DNA of 28,453 nucleotides from Hungatella sp. UBA5385. GTDB lineage: Bacteria > Bacillota > Clostridia > Lachnospirales > Lachnospiraceae. The DNA lies in the NCBI GenBank assembly GCA_002409995.1, contig DHOR01000047.1:11797-40249 (forward strand). The letters run 5' to 3'. How positions within the stretch are numbered: the stretch's first letter is position 1; every line of letters begins with the position of its first letter. A program made the position numbers and the translations under genes. Of this stretch, positions 15,755 to 24,053 are shown piece by piece. Under the pieces are notes generated by a model. The model was not told the origin of the DNA. It saw only the letters and a list, made by a program, of their open reading frames with translations, and ran no database searches.

Positions 15755-16711
15755 CTAATTGTATTTTTCTAATGTAAGATAGCTATTAGTTCTAGCCAAT
15801 TGTTCTGTCATTTGAATAAACCGTTCCATAGCATTAGAGAGTACCCTTCCTTTTCGATATGCAACTATCAGTTTTCTGGCATACAAAGGATCATCCAGAG
15901 TACAGAATATGGGTTGCTGCTCCATAGACCGTAGTTGAATCGCACAGCATTCTGGTGCAAAAAACAAGCCAACACCCTGTGTTGCTAATCTATATGCTGT
16001 CTCACAATTAGATATTTCCATAACAATTTTAGTTTTCTGAATATTATGAATAGCAAATAGCTCTTTCATTGTTCGATAGAGGCCTTGTTGTGGAGTCAAT
16101 GATATAAAACTTTCACCCTCAAGTCTCTCTGGAGATATCAAAAGTGGATTTGAAGTACTGTTTTTGCTTAAATCCACTTCTTTCAATATTTGATGATCAC
16201 GTGAAACAATAAGAAAAATACGGTCATCTCCAATCACGCGGTAATCTACATCATCTGAAAATACAGGTAATGTATAGATACAGATATCAAGACTGCCTCT
16301 TTGTAACTCCTCTTCAAAATACGTACTGTTTCCTTCTTTCACATTTACCTGAATACCAGGGTAAGCTTTTAAAAATGGCGGCAATATCTCTGGCAGCCAA
16401 TAAGCTCCCCGAAGTGGAGGAATTCCTATTGAAAATCGACCTCTTTTTAAATCGTTTATTTCTTCAAACTGATGTCTCAAGTTCTTTTCCATAGTAATAA
16501 TTTGTTCAACCTGTGCCATATATAATTCCCCTGCATAGGTGATTTGCAAGGGATTTACCTGGCGATCAAAAAGCTTTACACCTAGTTCACGTTCCAGTTT
16601 ATTAAGAAATTTTGTCAGAGCTGGCTGACTAATATATAGCTGTTGTGCAGCTTTTGTCATATTTCCATATTTATCAATTGCTTGTAAGTATATGTATTTC
16701 TGATAATCCAT
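15755..16711 (-). CDS. LysR family regulator divergent from the 2-hydroxycarboxylate transporter
   Basis: A 318-residue LysR regulator with an N-terminal helix-turn-helix (YIYLQAIDKYGNMTKAAQQLYISQPALTKFLNKLERELG) and an effector domain (GRFSIGIPPLRGAYWLPEILPPF, SLDICIYTLP, LATQGVGLFFAPE). The start is taken at ATG 16711, not the upstream in-frame ATG 16723, because GGAGG (16721-16717) lies inside the longer version and is properly placed 5 bases before 16711. It is transcribed divergently from the transporter gene, with a LysR-type box (TATAAT-N5-ATTATA) in between, so it very likely controls the transporter-esterase operon in response to the transported acid or a product. Confidence 0.91.
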   Translation of the reverse strand: MDYQKYIYLQAIDKYGNMTKAAQQLYISQPALTKFLNKLERELGVKLFDRQVNPLQITYAGELYMAQVEQIITMEKNLRHQFEEINDLKRGRFSIGIPPLRGAYWLPEILPPFLKAYPGIQVNVKEGNSTYFEEELQRGSLDICIYTLPVFSDDVDYRVIGDDRIFLIVSRDHQILKEVDLSKNSTSNPLLISPERLEGESFISLTPQQGLYRTMKELFAIHNIQKTKIVMEISNCETAYRLATQGVGLFFAPECCAIQLRSMEQQPIFCTLDDPLYARKLIVAYRKGRVLSNAMERFIQMTEQLARTNSYLTLEKYN

Positions 16712-16823
16712 ATAATCCTCCATAACTTTTGGTTATCAATCTATACGCCTAAAATACATTAGACGAAATCATACAACCATGCTATCTTATAAATGTGCAC
16801 ATAATAACAATTAGATAGTACCA

Positions 16824-16840
16824 TATAATTGACCATTATA
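16824..16840. promoter_or_regulatory. LysR-type box in the divergent intergenic region
   Basis: TATAAT-TGACC-ATTATA is a perfect 17-base palindrome with a 5-base centre and contains the T-N11-A core of LysR sites. It covers the -35 of the transporter promoter (16829-16834). The same ATAAT-N5-ATTAT layout recurs at 27473-27487 beside the third LysR gene. Confidence 0.6.
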
Positions 16841-16857
16841 CTAGTATTCAGTATTAA
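16829..16857 (+). promoter_or_regulatory. Promoter of the 2-hydroxycarboxylate transporter operon
   Basis: TTGACC (16829-16834), a 17-base spacer and TATTAA (16852-16857), about 40 bases before the ATG at 16898. Its -35 is embedded in the LysR-type box, so regulator binding would directly affect polymerase access. Confidence 0.55.
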
Positions 16858-16897
16858 GAAACATCTTGTTATGAATTATTCTTATGGAGGTATTTTT

Positions 16898-18205
16898 ATG
16901 GAGGCATTTAGAAAAAGCAAAATATTAGGTATTCCAATGTGGATTATCCTGATTATGACAATTATCATGATGGTTGCCAGTTACCTAGAACTAGTACCAA
17001 ATAATATGATTGGAGCACTTGCATTAGTTCTTTGTTTAGGGGGGGTAATTGGTGAACTGGGTGATCATATTCCAGTATGGAAAACTTGGTGTGGAGGTGG
17101 CATGATGCTGGCATTCTTCGCAGCCGCAGCAATCGGAACATATCAGTTGATGCCTGATAGTACCATTACTGTAATCAACGACTTTACAAATGTATCCGGT
17201 TTCCTTGATATGTACATTGTCATCTTAATTACAGGAAGTGTATTGTCAATAGAACGGAAATTTCTTCTAAAGAGTTTCGCTGGATTTATTCCGATTATAT
17301 TTGGTGGTGTCCTCTGTTCATTTTTGTTAGCTGGACTTGCTGGTTTACTGTTAGGTAAAGGTGCTCTCTCACCAATTATGGACATTGCGCTCCCTGTTAT
17401 GGGTGGGGGAAATGGCGGTGGTGCAGTTCCTATGAGTCAGATTTGGGCTGAAGCGACTGGAGGTGACAGTACATCTTGGTATGCATCTGCATTTGCAACG
17501 CTAATGTTAGGTAATCTTGTCTCAATTTTATTTGGAGCAGTATTAAACTATATCGGTATTAAATTTCCCAAATTATCTGGAAATGGCCAGCTTATGCGAG
17601 CAACTGCAAATGATGACAGTAGTTTAAAAGATGAATATAAACCGGTATTAATTGATTATGTTAGCGGATTGACATTGGCAGTTGTGCTTTATAGCCTTGC
17701 CAGTTTATATTCATCAAAAATATCCATCATCAATAATTTGAATTTAGGATTTACAGTTCACACATTTGCTTTTATGGTTTTATTTGCTGCAATTCTCGCC
17801 TTGACAGGAATAATACCTAAAAATGTCCGTGCCGGTGCAAAAGGAATGCAAAATTTCTTTTCCAAATATTTATCATTTCCACTTATGATTTGTGTTGGTA
17901 TTTCTACTAACTTGAATGACTTCTTAAAGGTTTTTGCCTCTCCTTCTAATATTATTATCATTATTTTAGTTGTAGTAGGTGCGGTTATTGGTTCTGGTTT
18001 TGTTGGTCACTTATTAGGATTTTACTTTATTGAATCCGCAGTGGCAGGTGGTTTGTGTATGTCAAATGCAGGCGGTAGTGGTGACATTGCCGTTTTAGGT
18101 GCCTCAAACCGTATGGAGATGATATCATATGCCCAGATTGCATCACGTATCGGAGGTGCTTTTATGCTGGTAATAGCAAGCATTATCTTTGGATATTTTG
18201 CTTAA
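16898..18205 (+). CDS. 2-hydroxycarboxylate transporter (2HCT family, CitS/CitP/MaeP type)
   Basis: A 435-residue membrane protein with about 11 hydrophobic helices. The two re-entrant-loop motifs of the 2HCT family are plain: MGGGNGGGAVPMSQIW (about 168-183) and SNAGGSGDIAVLGASNRM (389-406), followed by SRIGG with Arg417, the position that contacts the substrate carboxylate in CitS. Family members carry citrate, malate or lactate, either as Na+ symporters or as precursor/product exchangers. ATG 16898 is chosen for the GGAGG 8 bases upstream; a longer reading frame to 16829 would have no ribosome site. An esterase gene follows 24 bases later, and the divergent LysR gene is the likely regulator. 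No citrate lyase or malolactic enzyme gene is nearby, so the substrate is uncertain. Confidence 0.9.
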   Translation: MEAFRKSKILGIPMWIILIMTIIMMVASYLELVPNNMIGALALVLCLGGVIGELGDHIPVWKTWCGGGMMLAFFAAAAIGTYQLMPDSTITVINDFTNVSGFLDMYIVILITGSVLSIERKFLLKSFAGFIPIIFGGVLCSFLLAGLAGLLLGKGALSPIMDIALPVMGGGNGGGAVPMSQIWAEATGGDSTSWYASAFATLMLGNLVSILFGAVLNYIGIKFPKLSGNGQLMRATANDDSSLKDEYKPVLIDYVSGLTLAVVLYSLASLYSSKISIINNLNLGFTVHTFAFMVLFAAILALTGIIPKNVRAGAKGMQNFFSKYLSFPLMICVGISTNLNDFLKVFASPSNIIIIILVVVGAVIGSGFVGHLLGFYFIESAVAGGLCMSNAGGSGDIAVLGASNRMEMISYAQIASRIGGAFMLVIASIIFGYFA

Positions 18206-18229
18206 TAACAAAAAGAAACGAGGAACATA

Positions 18230-19030
18230 ATGAGATTTGAATACAGAAAAGAAACAATATCCAATATAAATCAGAATCTCACAGTTAGAATAATGCTGCC
18301 AAATGGATATGATGCTACAGAGAAAAGATATCCCGTATTGTATCATCACGATGGTCAAGATATATTCAATGATAAAGATTCCGTGTTTGGTGACAGTCTT
18401 CAATACGAACAATACTATAATGAGTATGGAAGATTTATGCCAGATATCATACTGGTAGCTATTGATTGTCCAGAACACCGTGCTGAACGTACGAGGCTCT
18501 ATTCTCCATATACCAAGCATTTTAATACCGAAGGAAAAAACTTTGAACCATACATAGAAGGGCAGGGAAAAGAATATCTACAATGGATCACAAATATCCT
18601 AAAACCCTCAATTGACAGTTCTTATCGCACCCTTGCTACACCAGAGTTTACAGGCATAGGCGGTTCCAGTACTGCTGGTCTAATCAGCACATATGCTCTG
18701 CTTTGTTATCCTGATGTTTTTACGAGAGGTTTGTTAATGAGCAGTGCCTATTATATCTGGTATGATTTGCTTCAAGAAACTTTGAGTTCTAAATCAGCAA
18801 CACATATAAAATCATTGTATATGGATTTAGGCACTAATGAATTCGGGCGAATGACTACAGCAGAACAGTTTCTCCAAGGAAATGATTTTGTATACGAATA
18901 CTTTCTCAGTGAAGGTTTAAACAGTGATGTATTTAAATATACTATCTATCCAGATGATACTCATACACAAATCTGCTGGAAACGAAGATTTCCGGATGCT
19001 ATACGTTGGATATTTAAGGATTTCATATGA
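18230..19030 (+). CDS. Cytosolic alpha/beta-hydrolase esterase (esterase D / PF00756 type)
   Basis: A 266-residue alpha/beta hydrolase. Strands RYPVLYHHDGQDIF (33-46) and DIILVAIDCPEHR (72-84) are typical of the esterase D/enterochelin-esterase family. The nucleophile elbow GGSSTAG places Ser147 as catalytic, His245 (PDDTHTQ) fits the triad, and Asp199 in MDLGTNEFG is a likely acid. There is no signal peptide or membrane helix, so it acts in the cytosol. ATG 18230 follows CGAGG. It is the last gene of the transporter operon and ends before a strong terminator. Co-transcription with a hydroxycarboxylate importer suggests it hydrolyses an imported ester or lactone of a hydroxy acid, or a thioester; this is inference. 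A siderophore-esterase-like role is a less likely alternative. Confidence 0.85.
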   Translation: MRFEYRKETISNINQNLTVRIMLPNGYDATEKRYPVLYHHDGQDIFNDKDSVFGDSLQYEQYYNEYGRFMPDIILVAIDCPEHRAERTRLYSPYTKHFNTEGKNFEPYIEGQGKEYLQWITNILKPSIDSSYRTLATPEFTGIGGSSTAGLISTYALLCYPDVFTRGLLMSSAYYIWYDLLQETLSSKSATHIKSLYMDLGTNEFGRMTTAEQFLQGNDFVYEYFLSEGLNSDVFKYTIYPDDTHTQICWKRRFPDAIRWIFKDFI

Positions 19031-19102
19031 TTCTGCATTCAGCAGGCGTTTTTCATACTCAAGTTCTCCAAAAGAAGAACTTTCCAAAAATACAAACTAA
19101 TA

Positions 19103-19146
19103 GGGTGCTGCAAACACTTCATTTGCAGCACCCTCTATATTTTTTC
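19103..19146 (+). terminator. Strong intrinsic terminator after the esterase gene (bidirectional)
   Basis: GGGTGCTGCAAA (19103-19114) and TTTGCAGCACCC (19122-19133) form a perfect 12-pair stem with a 7-base loop, followed by TCTATATTTTTTC. The reverse strand also has a T-rich flank, so it can end the converging ABC exporter operon too. Confidence 0.85.
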
Positions 19147-19172
19147 TTAATATAAACTGTTATCCCAGCTCA

Positions 19173-21065
19173 TTACTCCAGTTCAAACGCCCCAGTATAA
19201 AGCTGATAATATTTACCCTTCTGAGCAATCAGATCATCATGATTCCCTCTCTCAATAATTCTTCCCTGCTCCAGAACCATAATAACATCAGAGTTCTTAA
19301 CAGTAGAAAGTCTATGGGCAATAACAAATACAGTTCTGCCATTCATGAGAGCATCCATACCTCTCTGGACAATTGCCTCAGTTCTGGTATCAATGGAAGA
19401 AGTCGCCTCATCCATAATCATAACAGGAGGATCAGCCACTGCTGCCCTGCTGATTGCCAGAAGCTGGCTCTGTCCCTGAGAAAGGTTACTTCCATTCCCT
19501 GACAGCATGGTTTGATATCCTTCCGGAAGTCTGGTAATAAAATCATGAGCTCCCACAAGCTTGGCTGCAGCTATACATTCCTCATCACTTGCAGTCAGCC
19601 TGCCGTAACGGATATTGTCAAGAACTGTACCTGTGAAAAGGTTGGTATCCTGAAGTACAATACCCAGAGAACGGCGCAGATCGCCTTTTTTAATTTTATT
19701 AATATTAATACCATCATATCTTATCTTACCATCGGCAATATCATAAAATCTGTTGATTAAGTTGGTAATAGTCGTCTTACCTGCACCTGTTGCACCTACG
19801 AAAGCCACTTTTTGTCCAGGCTCTGCATAAAGGGTAATATTATGAAGCACTGTCTTATTCTCATTATATCCAAAGTCCACATCAAACAGCCTTACATCAC
19901 CGGTTAACTCTGTATAAGTAACGGTTCCATCTGCTTGATGAGGATGTTTCCATGCCCATGAGCCTGTATGGTGATCAGTTTCCACAATTTTTCCGCTTTT
20001 CTTGTCGATATCCACAAGAGTTACGTATCCATCATCAACTTCCGGCTCCTGATCCACAAATTCAAAGATACGCTCTGCTCCTGCAAGTCCCATAACAACA
20101 GCATTGATCTGCTGGGAAACCTGGTTGATATTGCCCACAAATGACTTAGTCATATTGAGGAAAGGAACCACAACACTGATTCCAAGAGCAAGACCGGAGA
20201 AGCTTACATTGGGAACATCAAAGAGAAGAAGCAGTCCGCCCGCTACAGCAACAACAACGTAAAGCACATTACCTACGTTATTTAAAATAGGTGCCAGAGT
20301 GTTGGCATACTTATTGGCTCTTTCAGACTGTTCAAAAAGATGATCATTGATCTTATCAAAAGCAGCTTTGCTCTCTTCCTCATGGCAGAAGACCTTCACT
20401 ACCTTTTGACCATTCATCATTTCTTCCACAAATCCCTCTTCCTCACCAAGAGCGATCTGCTGATGGAAGAAGTATTTTGCAGAGCTTCCGCCGATTTTTT
20501 TCACAATAAAAAGGATCAGAACCACACCTGCCAGCACCACCAGAGCCAGCCACAGACAGAAGTACAGCATGAGAGAAAACACTGTGGTAACCGATACAGC
20601 TGAAATCATAAGCTGCGGAAAACTCTGAGAAACCATCTGACGCATGGTATCAATATCATTGGTATAACGGCTCATAATATCACCATGGTTGGTGGTATCA
20701 AAGAACTTAACAGGAAGATCCTGCATAACGTTAAACATTTTCTCCCTCATGCGTTTTAAGAAATCCTGTGTAATAAGTGCCATTAACTGATTGTATAAAA
20801 GGGAGGAACACAGAGATAACACATAAAATATAACCAGTATCCCTACAAAACTTAAAATCTTGCTTCCCACCTGATCCCAGTCACCTGTCTGCCAGCTGGA
20901 TTCTACCAAGGCTATGACATTCTGCATAAAAATAGATGGAAATGCACCTACAATCGCACTGAATATAATGCAGACAACGGTAACAGGAATTATAACCGGA
21001 TGAAATTCAAACAGTGTTTTCAGCAGTCTTTTAATCGTTGTCATTTTGGATTTACTCTGCATCAT
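19173..21065 (-). CDS. ABC exporter half-transporter, consensus-site subunit
   Basis: A 630-residue half-transporter with six membrane helices and a C-terminal ATPase. Walker A is GATGAGKT (424-431), Walker B ends MIMDEATSS with catalytic Glu553, and the switch His584 is present (AHRLST), but the signature is the altered LSQGQSQ (528-534). An extra segment of about 50 residues (about 339-390, containing TGSWAWKHPHQADGTVTYTELTGD) links the membrane and ATPase parts; I associate this insertion with Clostridia exporters. ATG 21065 (or 21062) is chosen over the longer frame because AGGCAGGTG precedes it; it overlaps the upstream gene by 14 bases. With that gene product it forms a TM287/288-like heterodimer for drug, peptide or lipid export. 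The substrate is unknown. Confidence 0.92.
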   Translation of the reverse strand: MMQSKSKMTTIKRLLKTLFEFHPVIIPVTVVCIIFSAIVGAFPSIFMQNVIALVESSWQTGDWDQVGSKILSFVGILVIFYVLSLCSSLLYNQLMALITQDFLKRMREKMFNVMQDLPVKFFDTTNHGDIMSRYTNDIDTMRQMVSQSFPQLMISAVSVTTVFSLMLYFCLWLALVVLAGVVLILFIVKKIGGSSAKYFFHQQIALGEEEGFVEEMMNGQKVVKVFCHEEESKAAFDKINDHLFEQSERANKYANTLAPILNNVGNVLYVVVAVAGGLLLLFDVPNVSFSGLALGISVVVPFLNMTKSFVGNINQVSQQINAVVMGLAGAERIFEFVDQEPEVDDGYVTLVDIDKKSGKIVETDHHTGSWAWKHPHQADGTVTYTELTGDVRLFDVDFGYNENKTVLHNITLYAEPGQKVAFVGATGAGKTTITNLINRFYDIADGKIRYDGININKIKKGDLRRSLGIVLQDTNLFTGTVLDNIRYGRLTASDEECIAAAKLVGAHDFITRLPEGYQTMLSGNGSNLSQGQSQLLAISRAAVADPPVMIMDEATSSIDTRTEAIVQRGMDALMNGRTVFVIAHRLSTVKNSDVIMVLEQGRIIERGNHDDLIAQKGKYYQLYTGAFELE

Positions 21066-22797
21066 TATCACCTGCCTTATTCTGAGAAGTATAGATTTCT
21101 CTGTATATTTCATTGTTCTTCATAAGCTCATCGTGAGTGCCTACTGCATCTACAGTACCGGCTTCCATAACAATGATTCTGTCAGCATCCATGACTGAAG
21201 AAGTACGCTGAGCAATGATAATCTTTGTTGTTTCCGGAATAAAATCCTTCATTGCTTTTCTAAGCAAAGCATCGGTTTTTGTATCAACTGCACTGGTGGA
21301 ATCGTCCATAATAAGGATTTTCGGCTTCTTAAGAAGCGCTCTTGCAATACAAAGTCTCTGCTTCTGTCCTCCTGACACATTGACACCACCCTGTTCAATA
21401 TAAGTATCATAACCGTGAGGAAACTGCATAATGAATTCATCAGCCTGAGAAAGCTTACACGCTTCAATAATTTCCTCATCTGTGGCATCTTTATTGCCCC
21501 AACGGAGGTTTTCCTTGATTGTTCCTGAGAACAGGACATTTTTCTGAAGTACTACTGCAACCTGATTTCTCAAGGTTTCAATATCATACTCCTTCACATC
21601 ATGACCGCCTACTCTTACAACACCTTCTGTAGCATCGTAAAGGCGGGGAATCAGCTGAATCAGAGAAGATTTTGCAGAACCTGTTCCGCCGATAATACCT
21701 ATGGTTTCACCAGAATTAATTTTTATATTAATCTCTTTTAAAGCTCTTCTCTCTGCTTTTAAGGAATATTTGAAACCTACATTTTCAAATTCAACAGATC
21801 CGTCTTCTACTTCATATAGAGGATTCTCCGGATTGGAAAGAGATGTTTTTTCAGTTAAAACAGCCACAATTCTCTTGCCTGACTCATTTGCCATAGTGAT
21901 CATAACAAATACCATGGATAACATCATAAGGCTGCTTAAAATCATAAAGCTATATGTAATGAGAGCTGATAACTGCCCTACATCCAGGTCCACACCCCTT
22001 GATGTAATAATGGTGTAGGAACCAAAGGACAGTACAAAGGTCATAACTGTGTAGATACAAAACTGCATCATGGGGTTGTTAAATGCCAGAATTCTCTCTG
22101 CCTTCGTAAAATCCTTGCGGACCTCTTCAGCAGCTTTTCCGAATTTCTCTTTTTCGTATTCTTCTCTAACAAAGGACTTTACAACACGAATCCCCTTGAT
22201 ATTCTCCTGAATGGAGCGGTTTAAATTATCATATTTTGTAAATACCCTTTTAAATAAAGGCATAACACTGCGGACAACTAAAAACAGTCCGAAGGCAAGC
22301 AATGGGCCTACGATCAGAAAAATAAATGCCATTTTCCCACCCATAATAAATGCCATGGTAAAAGCAAAAATCAGCATCAGCGGACTGCGGATGGCTGTAC
22401 GGATAATCATCATATAAGCATTCTGAACATTGGTTACATCAGTGGTCATACGAGTTACCAGAGATGATGTGGAAAATTTATCAATATTCTCAAAGGAATA
22501 TTCCTGAATGCTGTAAAACATATCTTTTCTCAGATTTTTTGCAAGACCACAGGATGCAGTAGCACAGGTTGAACCGGCTAAAGCTCCAAACAGCAGTGAA
22601 AACGCTGCCAATAAAATTAATACAAATCCATAACCCAAAATCACGTTCATCCCACAGCCTGCTTTGATCTCATTAATCAGCCGCGCAACGATAAAGGGAA
22701 TAATACATTCCAGCACCACTTCAAGGGAAACCAGTATAGGAGTAGCTATAGAAGCTTTCTTATATTCCCTGATGCTTTTGGAAATTTCTTTTATCAT
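21052..22797 (-). CDS. ABC exporter half-transporter, degenerate-site subunit
   Basis: A 581-residue half-transporter: six membrane helices in the first 310 residues and an ATPase after about 335. The signature VSGGQKQR (474-481) is canonical, but Walker B ends MDDS, so the catalytic Glu is Asp499, and the switch His is Gln530 (AQRTSS). Walker A reads GGTGSAKS (370-377), with Ala375 where Gly is usual. These changes mark it as the TM287-like partner that builds the non-hydrolysing site of a heterodimeric exporter, while its good signature serves the active site on the other subunit. ATG 22797 follows AGAGGT. It lies 31 bases after the MarR gene, the usual arrangement for a drug-responsive exporter operon. 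Confidence 0.93.
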   Translation of the reverse strand: MIKEISKSIREYKKASIATPILVSLEVVLECIIPFIVARLINEIKAGCGMNVILGYGFVLILLAAFSLLFGALAGSTCATASCGLAKNLRKDMFYSIQEYSFENIDKFSTSSLVTRMTTDVTNVQNAYMMIIRTAIRSPLMLIFAFTMAFIMGGKMAFIFLIVGPLLAFGLFLVVRSVMPLFKRVFTKYDNLNRSIQENIKGIRVVKSFVREEYEKEKFGKAAEEVRKDFTKAERILAFNNPMMQFCIYTVMTFVLSFGSYTIITSRGVDLDVGQLSALITYSFMILSSLMMLSMVFVMITMANESGKRIVAVLTEKTSLSNPENPLYEVEDGSVEFENVGFKYSLKAERRALKEINIKINSGETIGIIGGTGSAKSSLIQLIPRLYDATEGVVRVGGHDVKEYDIETLRNQVAVVLQKNVLFSGTIKENLRWGNKDATDEEIIEACKLSQADEFIMQFPHGYDTYIEQGGVNVSGGQKQRLCIARALLKKPKILIMDDSTSAVDTKTDALLRKAMKDFIPETTKIIIAQRTSSVMDADRIIVMEAGTVDAVGTHDELMKNNEIYREIYTSQNKAGDNDAE

Positions 22798-22828
22798 ACA
22801 TTTTACCTCTTTCTTTATTATAAAAACA

Positions 22829-23260
22829 TTAGTCCATCTCCAAAGCGTTCCAATGCTTCATAAGCTTATCCAATTGGATATATAGTTTTTCTTTCTCCTC
22901 CTCTGCCAGGCAGCTTAACATCTGCTCTACCCGTTCTTCATATTCCTGCTGCACTCTTATTGCCTCAACTTTTCCTGAAGCTGTCAGCCTTATATTGTAA
23001 TTCCTTTTGTCCTGTTTATTTCTTATTTTTTCTATGTAGCCGTCCTCTTCTGTTTTAGCAAGAATTTCACTTAAAGAACCGGAGCGTACATCCAGTATCT
23101 CCTGCATTTTCTTTTGCGGCATTTCTTCACCATGTTTTAATAAAATTGAGAAAATACGCCGTCTTCCGACTTTTCCACCCATTTTATAATGAATAAAATG
23201 CCCTAAGATTACAATCTTTGTGATGATTTCCTGAGAGAGAATAAGATTATTACCTGACAT
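22829..23260 (-). CDS. MarR family regulator of the ABC exporter
   Basis: A 143-residue MarR repressor with the winged-helix core at about residues 32-105 (RRRIFSILLKHGEEMPQKKMQEILDVRSGSLSEILAKTEEDGYIEKIRNKQDKRNYNIRLTASG), including the DKRNY wing. ATG 23260 has GGAGG 11 bases upstream, somewhat long spacing. It is the first gene of the operon with the two exporter half-transporters. Two related palindromes (23322-23333 and 23355-23366), one touching its -35, suggest autorepression relieved by a drug-like ligand, as in other marR-exporter operons. Confidence 0.92.
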   Translation of the reverse strand: MSGNNLILSQEIITKIVILGHFIHYKMGGKVGRRRIFSILLKHGEEMPQKKMQEILDVRSGSLSEILAKTEEDGYIEKIRNKQDKRNYNIRLTASGKVEAIRVQQEYEERVEQMLSCLAEEEKEKLYIQLDKLMKHWNALEMD

Positions 23261-23295
23261 AACAGACTACACCTCCTTTTTGGTGCACGACCACT

Positions 23296-23324
23296 ATTCT
23301 AACTCAACCCAAATACATTGTCAA
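23296..23324 (-). promoter_or_regulatory. Promoter of the marR-ABC exporter operon
   Basis: On the minus strand: a perfect TTGACA (23324-23319), a 17-base spacer and TAGAAT (23301-23296), with the start codon at 23260. The -35 is overlapped by the palindrome at 23322-23333. Confidence 0.75.
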
Positions 23325-23366
23325 GGTGCCTTGCTAATTTTCCAAAAATATATTCAGGGTACCTTC
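23322..23366. promoter_or_regulatory. Pair of candidate MarR operators
   Basis: CAAGG-TG-CCTTG (23322-23333) has perfect arms and overlaps the -35. CAGGGTACCTTC (23355-23366) is an imperfect copy whose centre lies 33 bases away, about three helical turns. Together they could hold two MarR dimers on one face of the DNA. Confidence 0.45.
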
Positions 23367-23430
23367 TTTTGTGTTTTCGGGGGTGTTTATTAATTTCCCA
23401 AAGCAACTTGAATCGTGTCTTTATTCCAGA

Positions 23431-23459
23431 TTGATAATTTAAAAAATCCGTTCTATAAT
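23431..23459 (+). promoter_or_regulatory. Promoter of the Fic-like gene
   Basis: TTGATA (23431-23436), a 17-base spacer and a perfect TATAAT (23454-23459), 23 bases before the ATG at 23483 with AAGGAGG between. The near-consensus promoter argues that the degenerate Fic-like gene is expressed. Confidence 0.75.
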
Positions 23460-23482
23460 ATAGAAGAAAAGGAGGTTGTCAA

Positions 23483-24043
23483 ATGCCAACACTACAACAA
23501 ATGTTACAAGAAGCAGATTCCTGTAAATATAATAAATCCGAAAATATGATCATAACAGAGGAAGTAATGCAAGAGATTGTGGAATTCCTCACACCTACTT
23601 TTGATCCACCTCAGGCAACACCATACCGTACAGAATTATTAGAATCTTCAGATACAGACTATCAGCCGGCTTCTCCCGAAGATATTGAAAGGCTTATGAG
23701 TCATCTAGCTGATCAAATCCGTTTTTCCAGATCCACTCTTCATCCCATCGAGCTGGCAGCTATGGCATATAAACGTTTCATTGATATTGCACCATTTCCT
23801 AAGGATAATGAAGAAAAGGCAGAACAGCTGATGAATCTGATTCTGGTACGCTGTGGATACTCTCCTGTAACAATGCCTTCTCCATCTTCCTCACCAGATC
23901 AATATAAAGAATATATAGAAGCGCTGACTGCTTCCAGACAAACCAATGATATGGAACCATTTTCAAAATTTATTACCGGGATGGTATGTTGTCCTACTGG
24001 AACAGGACAACACGCTGATTATAAATCACAAAACACCAAATAA
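23483..24043 (+). CDS. Fic-fold protein with a degenerate catalytic motif (pseudo-Fic)
   Basis: A 186-residue soluble protein. The helices around the active site match Fic proteins: YRTELLES (48-55), the LHPIELAAMAYKRF helix (86-99), the MNLILVRCGYSP helix (117-128) and the DMEPFSKFI tail (156-164). The motif that should read HPFxxGNGRxxR is here APFPKDNEEKAE (103-114): the catalytic His is Ala103, both glycines are lost, and both arginines are Glu111 and Glu114. AMP-transfer activity is therefore not expected. The reading frame is intact, with a strong promoter, AAGGAGG and its own terminator, so it is probably a kept gene with a binding, decoy or inhibitory role. No antitoxin gene is adjacent. 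The fold call rests on pattern matching by eye. Confidence 0.75.
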   Translation: MPTLQQMLQEADSCKYNKSENMIITEEVMQEIVEFLTPTFDPPQATPYRTELLESSDTDYQPASPEDIERLMSHLADQIRFSRSTLHPIELAAMAYKRFIDIAPFPKDNEEKAEQLMNLILVRCGYSPVTMPSPSSSPDQYKEYIEALTASRQTNDMEPFSKFITGMVCCPTGTGQHADYKSQNTK

Positions 24044-24053
24044 TCCATTACTC

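Noticed and set aside
23483..24043. Fic-type toxin-antitoxin module
   Set aside because: The catalytic motif is destroyed and neither neighbour resembles a Fic antitoxin.
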